DNA of 64,000 nt from Methylocystis parvus OBBP. Its GTDB lineage: Bacteria > Pseudomonadota > Alphaproteobacteria > Rhizobiales > Beijerinckiaceae. The stretch is taken from positions 1 through 64,000 of the forward strand of contig NZ_CP092968.1 in assembly GCF_027571405.1 (NCBI RefSeq), read 5' to 3'. A program made the translations under genes and the position numbers. Each line of letters starts with the position of its first letter. The stretch's first letter is position 1. Below, one piece after another: positions 9,379 to 17,511 of the stretch. Under the pieces are notes generated by a model. That model was not told the origin of the DNA. It did no database searches and saw only the letters and a list, made by a program, of their open reading frames with translations.

Positions 9379-9870
9379 TCAGGACTTCGCCTTCGGCTGG
9401 GACGGTTTGGCGGGGGCTTTCTCCGCCGCCGGGGCCGGCGCGTCCTTCACGGGCTCGCCCTTGCTGCGCACTTCCGCAACGGCTGAGCGCAGGAGACGGA
9501 TGCGCGTGTTCTGCGCGATCTCGAGTTCGATCTCATTCTCGTCGATCGCCCTCGTGACCTTGCCGACGAGGCCGCCGCTCGTGACGATCGTGTCGCCGCG
9601 ACGGACGTTGCGCAGCGCCTCCAGCGCCGCTTTCTCGCGGCGCGCGCGCGGGCGAATGACCAGAATGTAGACGATGCCCATCACCACGAAAACGGGCACG
9701 AGCTGCGCCATGAGATCAGGCAGGGACGGCGGCTGGGCCGGGTCGGGGCCGTTGGCGCCTGTGCCCGACTGCGTCGCCGTCGGGGCGGTGGGCGGCGTCG
9801 GGGCGGCGGGCGCGGGAGCCGCCGGGGCCGGCTGTTCGGTTTGCGCCATGGCGTCCGTGATCAGTTTCAT
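9379..9870 (-). CDS. yajC: Preprotein translocase subunit YajC
   Basis: Accessory membrane protein of the SecDF complex. The start at 9870 (MKLITDAMAQ) is chosen over longer in-frame options, because everything upstream is Arg/Pro-rich out-of-frame-type sequence. The 163-residue product has a Pro/Ala/Thr-rich N-terminal stretch of about 45 residues, one membrane helix (VPVFVVMGIVYILVI), then the YajC core RNVRRGDTIVTSGGLVGKV and an Ala/Pro/Lys-rich tail. The low-complexity ends make it longer than the roughly 110-residue E. coli protein. Confidence 0.93.
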   Translation of the reverse strand: MKLITDAMAQTEQPAPAAPAPAAPTPPTAPTATQSGTGANGPDPAQPPSLPDLMAQLVPVFVVMGIVYILVIRPRARREKAALEALRNVRRGDTIVTSGGLVGKVTRAIDENEIELEIAQNTRIRLLRSAVAEVRSKGEPVKDAPAPAAEKAPAKPSQPKAKS

Positions 9871-10160
9871 CGCAGCGTCTCTGGTGTGGCGGCGCGACGC
9901 GCGTGATCGGCGTCGGCAGGCGTCGGAATGGGCGCGGACTATAGCCGCTCGACTTACGAAAGCAATGCCGGATGGCGCTGTTTCGGGCGCGTCTACCGGT
10001 GGTTGGCGCCTGGGTCGCGCGCCTGGCGGCCGGTCCGGCGCGTCGGAGTGACGAACCGAAGGGGCCTGCCGACGTTCACCCATGGTTCAGGCGATCGCGC
10101 CGATGCTCGTTACAAGCTTTGACGGTAATTCGCCGTCAGACCGTCACCAGGGAGAATACG

Positions 10161-10475
10161 ATGTTCAAAAAGATCGCATGCGCGGGCCTCGCAGCAGGCC
10201 TTCTTCTCACGTCTCCCGCGGCGCTGGCCGGCGGCTGGGGTCATGGCGGCGGGGGTCATGGCGGTTGGGGGCATGGCGGCGGTTGGGGGCATGGCGGCGG
10301 CTGGGGTCATGGGGGGCATGGCTGGCATGGCGGCTATTGGGGCGGCCGAGGCGCCTGGCATGGCGGCTATGGCTGGCGCGGCGGCGGATATTACGCGCGC
10401 CCCTATGGCTGGACGGGCGGTCACGGCGGCGCCTGCTGGCGCTGGTGGTATGGCCGTTGGGTCTGGGCCTGCTGA
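10161..10475 (+). CDS. Small secreted Gly/His/Trp-rich protein
   Basis: Unrecognised protein of 104 residues. A signal peptide (about residues 1-23, ending SPAALAG) is followed by short tandem repeats of the type GHGGGWGHGG with many His, Trp and Gly. The tail is GACWRWWYGRWVWAC. Its C-terminal pattern of a Cys-Trp-Arg-Trp block, aromatic residues and a final Cys is shared with the next gene (10586-11044). GGAGAA upstream serves as ribosome binding site. The His-rich body could bind metal, but that is inference; a cell-surface structural role is equally possible. Confidence 0.75.
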   Translation: MFKKIACAGLAAGLLLTSPAALAGGWGHGGGGHGGWGHGGGWGHGGGWGHGGHGWHGGYWGGRGAWHGGYGWRGGGYYARPYGWTGGHGGACWRWWYGRWVWAC

Positions 10476-10585
10476 CGAGGCGTCGGGCCAAAGCAGACAT
10501 ATGGGTTTCGATAGAGGCAGAGTTGTCCGTCGCCGCGAGGGGACGGGATCGTCGCGCGCCGTAAAAGGGCTGGAAAGGACGTAGA

Positions 10586-11044
10586 ATGGGAGTCGTGAGA
10601 AATTCGGCGCTGATCGTCGCCGCCATGGGCGCCTTGGCGTGGTCGGGGATCGCGCTGGCGCAGGGCTATGGCGGCGGATACGGCGGCGGAAGAGGCGACT
10701 ATGACGATGGGCGCGGCGGCTATGATGATGGGCGGAGCGGCTCCTACGAAGGAGCCGGCGCGCGCGGCCAAGGCGGCGGCCAGGGCGGCTGGGATTATGG
10801 CGACCAGGGAGGCTATGGCGACCAGGGCCGCGACGGGCGCGGCTATGGCGACCGCGACGGTCAGCGCTATGGCGATCCGGGCCGCGGCTATCCGCGCCCC
10901 GGCTGGGGCGGACCTGGCCCCGGTCCCGGAGGCCCCGGCCCCGGCGGTCAGCGCTGGTGGCGCGGCCGCTGGTGGGCGCCGGGCGTCGGCTCATGCTGGC
11001 GCTGGAGCCCCTGGCGCCAGAACTGGAAATGGGTTTGTTATTGA
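10586..11044 (+). CDS. Small secreted Gly/Tyr/Asp-rich protein
   Basis: Unrecognised protein of 152 residues with a signal peptide (about 1-26, ending GIALAQ). The body is rich in Gly, Tyr, Asp and Arg, with GYGD- and DDGRGGYD-type repeats, then a Pro-Gly stretch. The tail is SCWRWSPWRQNWKWVCY. That tail matches the upstream neighbour in layout (CWRW, tryptophans, final Cys), suggesting two related secreted proteins with different repeat bodies. AAGGA lies about 7 bases before the ATG. Confidence 0.75.
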   Translation: MGVVRNSALIVAAMGALAWSGIALAQGYGGGYGGGRGDYDDGRGGYDDGRSGSYEGAGARGQGGGQGGWDYGDQGGYGDQGRDGRGYGDRDGQRYGDPGRGYPRPGWGGPGPGPGGPGPGGQRWWRGRWWAPGVGSCWRWSPWRQNWKWVCY

Positions 11045-11173
11045 GGGAGGCCGCGCCGGACGGGCTCGCGAGCGTTTCGGCGGAATCGCCTCAACGCTGC
11101 AATGACGGACGGATTGCGGTAGAAAGCCAGAGCGCGCGTCACGCGAAAACAGGTCTTCTGTTTTGGGCGCGCG

Positions 11174-12331
11174 CTACGCCTCCAGCTCTCGCGCCAGGGC
11201 GCGCATGAATTCTACGCAGGCGGCCAGTTCCGACACGTCGACATATTCGTCGGGCTGATGCGCCTGATCGATCCGTCCGGGCCCGCAGACGACGGTTGGC
11301 ACGCCCGCGCGCTGGAAATGCCCCGCCTCGGTGGCGTAAGGGACAGCGATCGTATTGTTGCGGCGGGCAAGCCGGAGGGCGAGCGTTTCCGCGGCCGATC
11401 CCGGCTGGGGCGACAGGCCGGGCACTTTGACCAGCGTGTCGAGATCGACCCCGCATTGGGGAAAATCCGCGAAGACCGTTTTGCGCAAATTCTCGACATA
11501 AGGCGCGAGCCGGTTCTGCGCGAGCATGGGATCGGCGTTTGGAAGGCCGCGAAACTCCCATTCGAATTCGCAGTCCTTGGCCACGATGTTGCGCGCCGTC
11601 CCGCCCTTGATGACCCCGACATGGACCGTCGAAAAGGGCGGATCGAAACGGCCGGAAGGGTCGCCCTCGGCGCGAATCTCGTCGCCGATGCGCTCGAGCT
11701 CCGTCACCAGCCGACAGGCGACGTGAACGGCGCTGACGCCGCGATGCAGATTGGCCGAGTGAATCTCGAAGCCGCGCACGCGCGTCAGATGGGTCGTGAC
11801 GCTCTTATGCGCGTCGGCGACCTGCATCGAGGTCGGCTCGCCGACAATGACCGCATTCGGCCGGGGAAGATCGACGCCGAGCCGCGCGATCATATCGAGC
11901 GGGCCGAGGCAGGTCGTCTCCTCATCATAGCTGAGGAGAATATGAATGGGGCGCGTCAGCGCCGCCTTCTTGAATTCCGGGATCATCGCCAGGGCGACGG
12001 CGCCGAAGCCTTTCATGTCCACCGCGCCGCGTCCGTACAGCCGGCCGCCGTCGCGCCGCAGCGTGAAAGGATCGGAGGTCCATTCCTGCCCCTCGACCGG
12101 CACGACGTCGGTGTGGCCGGAGAGCACCACGCCGCCTTCCCTCATCGGCCCGATGGTGGCGAATATGGCCGCCTTGTCGCCTGCGGCGTTCGGCGCGCGC
12201 GAGAAGGCGATCTTCTGCTCCCGCAGATAGCTCTCGATGAAATCGATCAGCGGGATGTTCGACTTCGAGCTTTCGGTGTCGAAAGCGACGAGCCGGGCGG
12301 TCATGTCGATTGCGCGGTCGAGATCGTCCAT
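11174..12331 (-). CDS. argE: Acetylornithine deacetylase
   Basis: M20-family zinc hydrolase that converts N-acetylornithine to ornithine in arginine synthesis. The 385-residue product has the metal ligands in LSGHTDVVPVEG and GRGAVDMKGFG, and the catalytic/metal acidic pair in LSYDEETTCLG. The dimerisation domain follows, and HFQRAGVPTVVCGPG holds the last His. The start at 12331 overlaps the apaG stop as TGATG. Another M20 peptidase specificity is possible, but the motifs and length fit ArgE. Confidence 0.92.
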   Translation of the reverse strand: MDDLDRAIDMTARLVAFDTESSKSNIPLIDFIESYLREQKIAFSRAPNAAGDKAAIFATIGPMREGGVVLSGHTDVVPVEGQEWTSDPFTLRRDGGRLYGRGAVDMKGFGAVALAMIPEFKKAALTRPIHILLSYDEETTCLGPLDMIARLGVDLPRPNAVIVGEPTSMQVADAHKSVTTHLTRVRGFEIHSANLHRGVSAVHVACRLVTELERIGDEIRAEGDPSGRFDPPFSTVHVGVIKGGTARNIVAKDCEFEWEFRGLPNADPMLAQNRLAPYVENLRKTVFADFPQCGVDLDTLVKVPGLSPQPGSAAETLALRLARRNNTIAVPYATEAGHFQRAGVPTVVCGPGRIDQAHQPDEYVDVSELAACVEFMRALARELEA

Positions 12332-12723
12332 CAATTCAACGTGGGATTGGACATCGGACTGTCGAGCGAGAAGGCGGGAACCTCGACGTCGAAAGTTTCG
12401 CCCGAATCCGTGACCATCCGATAACTGCCCTGCATCATCCCCGAGGGAGTCGTCAGCGGACAACCGGACGCATAGCGGAAGGTCTCGCCAGGCTCGAGCA
12501 CCGGCTGCTCGCCGATCACGCCCGGCCCGCGCACCTCCTCCCGGCGGCCATTGGCGTCGATGATGACCCAATGGCGCGACAGGAGCTGCACGCGGGCGCG
12601 TCCGAGATTGGCGATTTCGATCGTGTAAGACCAGAAGAACCGGCCTTGGTCGGGATCGGACCGGTCGGGCAGAAAGTCCGGCAGGGCCGTTACCTGTATG
12701 TCTCTGGTGATGGCGATGTACAT
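12331..12723 (-). CDS. apaG: ApaG family protein
   Basis: Single immunoglobulin-like ApaG/DUF525 domain of 130 residues, starting MYIAITRDIQVTALPDFL. Typical blocks are YTIEIANLG, LLSRHWVIIDANGR, VRGPGVIGEQPVLEPGE and TPSGMMQGSYRMV. The precise function is unsettled; E. coli ApaG (CorD) is linked to Co/Mg resistance. It is translationally coupled to argE. In many Rhizobiales apaG neighbours metZ; here about 4.8 kb of accessory genes lie between them. Confidence 0.95.
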   Translation of the reverse strand: MYIAITRDIQVTALPDFLPDRSDPDQGRFFWSYTIEIANLGRARVQLLSRHWVIIDANGRREEVRGPGVIGEQPVLEPGETFRYASGCPLTTPSGMMQGSYRMVTDSGETFDVEVPAFSLDSPMSNPTLN

Positions 12724-12920
12724 GGCGGGACGGAGCTTAGAACGGCTTTGCGGAAAGGGGAACGCCAAACTGCAAGCGCTATGCCGCAGCTTTGTCCGTC
12801 AGCTTTGTGACAGATTCGCCACATCGCGCTTATTTCAGGCGCGAGCGCGAGAATTGGGCTTGGTCTCTGGCGAAGCATGGAGGACAAGTAACTGCTAAAT
12901 CTGTCCCATCGGGCTTTTAG

Positions 12921-13295
12921 ATGCGTTATTCGTCCCTGCGAGTTCTGCTGCTTGCGCTGGCTATGGTCTTGCAGGCCGTCGCCGGAGGCTGGGGCGTCGC
13001 GCATGCGTCCATGGACGGACAGAGAAACGTCGTCTCCCCGCATTGCTCCAAGATCGCTGACTCTCGTGAAGACTCCGGCGACGCAAACCGCGGGAGCATT
13101 CGCCATCATTGTCAATCTTGCTGCCTATGCGGCGACGCCCCGGCTGACTGTATCGACAATGTGACGTGGGAGACGATCGATCTGCGCGGCTCGACGGCCG
13201 CAGACTTCGATCTCCCGAATATCTCGGCGCCTGTCGCAAGACTCATTCAGGGCCGACGGGCGCGCGGACCGCCCAGGATCGCAGCGATCGCTTAG
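12921..13295 (+). CDS. DUF2946-like secreted Cys/His protein
   Basis: A signal peptide (about residues 1-29, ending GVAHA) precedes a Cys/His cluster, HHCQSCCLCGDAPADC, and a C-terminal RRARGPP. This layout resembles DUF2946 proteins, which often neighbour copper-related genes. It lies 136 bp upstream of the TonB receptor on the same strand and is the first of three such proteins in the island. No strong ribosome binding site is visible before the ATG. A metal-binding role is inferred from the Cys/His cluster and neighbours. Confidence 0.7.
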   Translation: MRYSSLRVLLLALAMVLQAVAGGWGVAHASMDGQRNVVSPHCSKIADSREDSGDANRGSIRHHCQSCCLCGDAPADCIDNVTWETIDLRGSTAADFDLPNISAPVARLIQGRRARGPPRIAAIA

Positions 13296-13431
13296 AAGCC
13301 GCACAGGACCGCCGACGCCGGCCGTTCGGTTCAAAGCCAGTCACGCCTGCAGCCATTCTTCCAGCCTTGCCTCGCGCCCGCCGCTCCCCAACGAGGGTTG
13401 CGCAATCGCCGACGCACAAGGAAAATCAACG

Positions 13432-15888
13432 ATGATCCGTCGCTCTCACCTTTTTGGCGGCGCAGCCGTCAACGCGCTCTGCCTGATCCTCTCAAGCGCG
13501 GCCGTCGCCCAGCAGTCCTTGCCGACCATCAATGTCGGCGCCGCGCGTGGTCCCGCCCGGCCCGGCCCGACGACCGCCGCCCGCACGACGGCGGCCCGCC
13601 CTTACGTCGCGCCGCGCATGACGACCCCCGCCGGCTCGCTTTCCACCTCGGCGAATCCGGATCTCGCAGCCGCGCCGGGCTTCAGCCCCCAGAAATTGGC
13701 CATGCCGGTTTATCGCCAGCCGACCGGCCAGACTTTCACGACGTTGCGGAGCGAGGATTTCCGCACCACGCCGATCGTTACCGTCCGCGAGTTGCTGCAA
13801 TATAGTCCCGGCGTGTCCTTCAAGCAGGGCAACGGCCCGCGCGACATCGTGATCTCGATCCGCGGCTCCTCCGCCCGCAATGGCTTTGGCGTGCGCAACA
13901 TCGTTTTGCTAGAAGACGGTTTTTCCGTCACGCAGCCCGACGGCCTCTCTCGCACGGACCTCACCGACCCGCACGCTTATGCGGGCGTCGACGTCTATCG
14001 CGGTCCGTCCTCCGCCCTTTTCGGCAATTTCGCCAATGGGGGCGCCATCAATTTCCGCACTCGGACGGGCGCTGAGATCGATGGCGTGGATTACGGCGCG
14101 GAGTTCGGCTCCTACGGCTATCTCAACAATTTTGCGGCGATCGGCAAAAAAATCGGCAATGTCGACATCGCGGTCTTTGCGAGCGACGTGCGCTCCGACG
14201 GCTGGACCTTCCATTCCCGCAGCGACACGCAGACGGTTAACGCGACCGCGCGCTGGCAGGTGACGCCGAACGATCTGCTCACCTTCAAATTCATCCACAA
14301 CCAGCTCTATGGCGATCTATCGTCCCGCCTGTCGCTCGCCCAATATTATCTCAATCCCTTCCAGCGCGGATGTTACGTGCTGCCCCAGGCCGGAAATGCG
14401 TCCTTTGCGGCTCAAGGATGGTGCGGTAACGCCAACGTGCCGATCAACGGCCTCAACGGAACCGGACAGGTCAATTACCGCACGACCGCCTTCCTCGCGG
14501 GTTTCGACCGCAACGACCGCCGCGATGTGCTCGGCCTGCGCTGGGAGCATGACTTCGACGCCAACACCAAGTGGCGCACGCAGGTCATCTACGACGACAA
14601 GAACATCATCCAGCCGACCGGCGGGACGGCAGCGCTTCAGGACGAACCGGCGGTGAACGCCAGCACCGACGTCACGCAGGTCGGCACCCTCGCCGGCTTC
14701 GAGGCGCGCCATTTCGCCGGGCTCTATTTTAATCGCACGCGCTATACGAGCTACACGAACAACACGCTCTTCGTCGGCGACGGCGCCACCGGCGCGCTCC
14801 AGGCCAAGCAGAACGCCATGATGCAGAATCTCGGCGCGCGCGGCCGCGAGGAGGTCGCGCTCTCCAAGGATGTGACCATGGTGCTCGGCCTCGCCTCCGA
14901 GATGACCAAGATCGCCGCCTGGCAGGAGACGTTCAGCTACATCCCCACGGGCGCGCGCGCCGCGCAGCCGGCGAGTTGGACCGGGGTTCCCGTCAACAAG
15001 ACTTATTGGAACTTCGGGCCGGAAGCCTCAGTGACGTGGCGCGCTACGCCCGAGCTTCTCACCCATTTCCGCGCGTCGAGCGGCTACGGCACGCCGAATC
15101 CCGGTCAGCTCTTCGTCACCCAGCAGGGCGTCAACGGGCCGAATGTCGACCTGAAGACCCAGCGCAACACGGGTATCGACATCGGCTTCGACTGGCGGCC
15201 GCAGGAAACTCTCCTCCTGAGCCTGACCGGCTTCCACGAGTGGTATCAGAACGAGCAGCTCACCCAGGCGCCTGGCGCCGGTCTGCAGAACTATACGTTC
15301 AACGCGCCAGGCTCGGTGCATCGCGGCGTGGAGGCGCTGCTCGACTGGCGGCCTATCGAGGGTTGGCGCTTCATGGCCAACTACTCTTACAACAACCAGA
15401 TCTTCACGCAGTTTACGGAGCTTCTCGGCACCGCCAATCCTGGTGGACGGACGGGATATTTCGACCGCTCGGGTTACAAAATTCCGAACGTCGCGCCGCA
15501 CACCGCTACGGCGCGGATCTCCTACGATCAGCCCTATGGCGACTTCAAAGGCCTCGGCGCCTTTGTGGAATACAACTACCAGAGCTCCTATTTTCTCGAT
15601 AACGGCAATGTGCTGACGATTCCGAGCTACGGCCTCGTCAACGCCAATCTTCACCTCGATCGCGACGTCGAGTTGGGTTGGCTGAAGCATGTCACCGCCT
15701 ATTTCGAGGTGCGCAACATCCTCGACCAGAATTGGGTGGCTTCGGCCAACAACATCCAGAACTCGGTGTCCCTCGTGAATGGCGCCGTCGTCCAGAACGG
15801 CTACGCGCAACTCGCGCTAAACGGCACGGGTTCGATCTATGCGGGCAATCCGCGTCTCTTCCAAGGCGGCGTGCGGTTCAAATTCTAA
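13432..15888 (+). CDS. TonB-dependent outer-membrane receptor
   Basis: Outer-membrane energised importer of 818 residues with a signal peptide (about 1-26). An Ala/Pro/Thr-rich linker leads to a plug domain (VTVRELLQYSPGVSF, IVISIRGSSARNGFGVRN, VDVYRGPSSALFGNFANGGAINF) and a beta-barrel ending in an aromatic residue (GGVRFKF). AAGGAAAA serves as ribosome binding site. The cargo is not evident: the plug resembles ferric-citrate/siderophore receptors, while the flanking DUF2946-like proteins suggest copper or a copper chelate. No methanobactin biosynthesis genes are adjacent. A strong terminator follows. Confidence 0.93.
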   Translation: MIRRSHLFGGAAVNALCLILSSAAVAQQSLPTINVGAARGPARPGPTTAARTTAARPYVAPRMTTPAGSLSTSANPDLAAAPGFSPQKLAMPVYRQPTGQTFTTLRSEDFRTTPIVTVRELLQYSPGVSFKQGNGPRDIVISIRGSSARNGFGVRNIVLLEDGFSVTQPDGLSRTDLTDPHAYAGVDVYRGPSSALFGNFANGGAINFRTRTGAEIDGVDYGAEFGSYGYLNNFAAIGKKIGNVDIAVFASDVRSDGWTFHSRSDTQTVNATARWQVTPNDLLTFKFIHNQLYGDLSSRLSLAQYYLNPFQRGCYVLPQAGNASFAAQGWCGNANVPINGLNGTGQVNYRTTAFLAGFDRNDRRDVLGLRWEHDFDANTKWRTQVIYDDKNIIQPTGGTAALQDEPAVNASTDVTQVGTLAGFEARHFAGLYFNRTRYTSYTNNTLFVGDGATGALQAKQNAMMQNLGARGREEVALSKDVTMVLGLASEMTKIAAWQETFSYIPTGARAAQPASWTGVPVNKTYWNFGPEASVTWRATPELLTHFRASSGYGTPNPGQLFVTQQGVNGPNVDLKTQRNTGIDIGFDWRPQETLLLSLTGFHEWYQNEQLTQAPGAGLQNYTFNAPGSVHRGVEALLDWRPIEGWRFMANYSYNNQIFTQFTELLGTANPGGRTGYFDRSGYKIPNVAPHTATARISYDQPYGDFKGLGAFVEYNYQSSYFLDNGNVLTIPSYGLVNANLHLDRDVELGWLKHVTAYFEVRNILDQNWVASANNIQNSVSLVNGAVVQNGYAQLALNGTGSIYAGNPRLFQGGVRFKF

Positions 15889-15942
15889 GGAAGCAGACGC
15901 CGCGCACTTTTTGAGGCATGCGGCGTCTTGCCGCAACGAAGT

Positions 15943-15986
15943 AAGCCGTCTCGGCAAGCGCCTGCTTGCCGAGACGGCTTCTTTTT
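15943..15986 (+). terminator. Rho-independent terminator after the TonB receptor gene
   Basis: A perfect 17-bp stem (15943-15959 with 15964-15980) has a 4-base loop and is followed by CTTTTT. A second, weaker hairpin (AGACGCCGC at 15895-15903 with GCGGCGTCT at 15920-15928) lies between the stop codon and this terminator. Confidence 0.9.
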
Positions 15987-16039
15987 GCTTGTATGAATGT
16001 TGTGCGAAGAATCTGCACAAGCTCGTCTAAGGCTTTTCA

Positions 16040-16405
16040 ATGCCCCGCAGGTGGTTGCCGACAGTCTTGTTCGTGCTGGCGTTGGCCGTTCAGGCCTTCC
16101 TGCCGGTCGCGAACGGCGTCGCCGCAGCGCGCGGCGTCGATGTGCACGGCCTGAGCGAAATCTGCCTGAAGGCGGGCAGCCCGGGTCATGATCATGGCCC
16201 GGCCGGTCACGCTCACGGGACTCACGATTGCGCCCTGTGTCAGGCTTTCTGCGACGGCGTCGCGCCGGTCGCGGCGAAGCCTGTCCTGCTCGGCATGGCG
16301 CCCGTCCAATGGAGAGACATCCGTTGGACGGTGGCGGACCGCGCCCTGCCCGCGCCCCCGCGCGATTATGACCGTCAGGCGCGCGCGCCGCCAAGTTTCT
16401 CCTGA
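16040..16405 (+). CDS. DUF2946-like secreted Cys/His protein
   Basis: Product of 121 residues with a signal peptide (about 1-29). A His-rich stretch (GHDHGPAGHAHG) leads into HDCALCQAFCDGVAP, a CxxCxxxC pattern, and the protein ends RARAPPSFS. This is the clearest DUF2946-like member of the three in the island. A TAAGG sequence just upstream may act as ribosome binding site. Co-directional with the TonB receptor but separated from it by a strong terminator. Metal binding is inferred from the His/Cys content. Confidence 0.78.
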   Translation: MPRRWLPTVLFVLALAVQAFLPVANGVAAARGVDVHGLSEICLKAGSPGHDHGPAGHAHGTHDCALCQAFCDGVAPVAAKPVLLGMAPVQWRDIRWTVADRALPAPPRDYDRQARAPPSFS

Positions 16406-16517
16406 TCCACTCATCTCCGCGTCATCGGGATGTCACGCGTAGCGCATATGCGCACGCGCGCCCCGAGGCCGGGCAACGATTGGAGCCGTCCGAGGACGGC
16501 GATGCGGGAGAATTCTC

Positions 16518-16730
16518 ATGCAGAAGAAGCGGCCGAGCGGTCGCGATTGCGCGCTGGCGCAGTCGGCCCTCGAAACTCTGAAAGAACGGGAGAGACGCGA
16601 GCAGGAGCTTGTCGCCTCCGCGTCTCCGGCCATCGCGCCGGTTGTCGCCATGTGGCGGGACGCCCGTAAGGGCGCGATCCGCCTCATCGATCTCGAGCGC
16701 CGCGCGCGCTTTGCGCGTCTTGCGGTTTAG
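16518..16730 (+). CDS. Small hypothetical protein
   Basis: Predicted soluble protein of 70 residues, starting MQKKRPSGRD, rich in Arg, Glu and Ala with likely helical segments (ALETLKERERREQEL, AVRLIDLERR-like end). No family recognised. GGGAGA lies about 7 bases before the ATG, and the frame lies between two DUF2946-like genes on the same strand. It is supported only by the ribosome binding site, context and codon use. Confidence 0.45.
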   Translation: MQKKRPSGRDCALAQSALETLKERERREQELVASASPAIAPVVAMWRDARKGAIRLIDLERRARFARLAV

Positions 16731-16806
16731 AGCGCTCCAGTTACCGGCTGCGGTTGGACGGCACCCGCCCGAACGCAGCCTGGATTCGGGACAAATCGAT
16801 CCTAAG

Positions 16807-17223
16807 ATGAAGCCTGCCTTCCCTCCATCCTTCCCGCCCGGCGCGGCGAGCGGCCTCGCCCGCGCGCTGCTGCTTGCGGCGGCCCTGCTGGCGAGCGCGC
16901 CCTTTGCGGCCCCGTTCGCCTTGGGGCTGAGCGGGACCAAGGAGCGAATTGCGTCGGCTTTCGTGTGTTTCGCGTCGGGCGCGCCCATGCCCGACGCGCA
17001 AAAGGGGCGACCGGGCCCCGCCAGCGACCGCGGCATTGATTGCGTCCTGTGCCAGACGCTCTGCCGCGGCGTGGCGCCCATGGCGGCGCGGCCCGGTCTC
17101 GTCGGCGCGACGCCCATCCTCGGCGACTCCCTCCGCTCGAGGATGGTGGCGGACCGCGTTGCGCCGACGCCCAGGCCCCTTTTGTCCAACCGGGCGCGGG
17201 CGCCTCCGTCCTCCCTGACGTAA
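16807..17223 (+). CDS. DUF2946-like membrane/secreted Cys protein
   Basis: Product of 138 residues with a hydrophobic signal or anchor at about residues 17-42. The conserved block IDCVLCQTLCRGVAP (CxxCxxxC) and the C-terminal RARAPPS match the gene at 16040-16405 closely, so the two are paralogues. It lacks the His-rich stretch before the Cys block. The chosen ATG at 16807 gives the N-terminus MKPAFPPSF; a longer in-frame start cannot be excluded. Confidence 0.68.
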   Translation: MKPAFPPSFPPGAASGLARALLLAAALLASAPFAAPFALGLSGTKERIASAFVCFASGAPMPDAQKGRPGPASDRGIDCVLCQTLCRGVAPMAARPGLVGATPILGDSLRSRMVADRVAPTPRPLLSNRARAPPSSLT

Positions 17224-17322
17224 GCCCTCAAGCGGATTTGCGTCGACGCTTGCGACCTCCTTGGGGCGTCGACGCGAATCCCGGGTCGTCAATCGCCGCC
17301 GCGCGCGGCATGGGAGAAACGC

Positions 17323-17460
17323 ATGTCCGAGACAATCTTCACCGTCAGCCTGGAAATCATCGCCGCGATTCTGTCCGCAAGCGTCTTCGTCGCCGATTGC
17401 CTCCGTCACGAGATGGACGCGGCAAAAGTGCGGATCGCCGTAAGGAAGCCGGTTCGCTAA
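17323..17460 (+). CDS. Possible small membrane protein (45 aa)
   Basis: Short frame MSETIFTVSLEIIAAILSAS... with a hydrophobic segment at about residues 5-25 and a basic tail ending RKPVR. GGGAGA lies 6 bases before the ATG, a good ribosome binding site. It is the last frame of the metal-related island and convergent with metZ. No family recognised; supported only by the ribosome binding site and composition. Confidence 0.35.
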   Translation: MSETIFTVSLEIIAAILSASVFVADCLRHEMDAAKVRIAVRKPVR

Positions 17461-17511
17461 GCGCCCGTGCGGGTTCGCCAAAGGCTCGCGCTTGCGCCGA
17501 TCTGAAATTCG

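Noticed and set aside
10225..10340. Tandem GGC/CATGGC-rich stretch as a non-coding repeat or CRISPR-like array
   Set aside because: It is the coding sequence of the Gly/His/Trp-rich secreted protein; repeats are in frame and without spacers.
13432..15888. Methanobactin receptor (MbnT) as the identity of the TonB receptor
   Set aside because: No mbnA precursor or mbnB/mbnC genes were seen nearby, and the plug sequence alone does not define the cargo.
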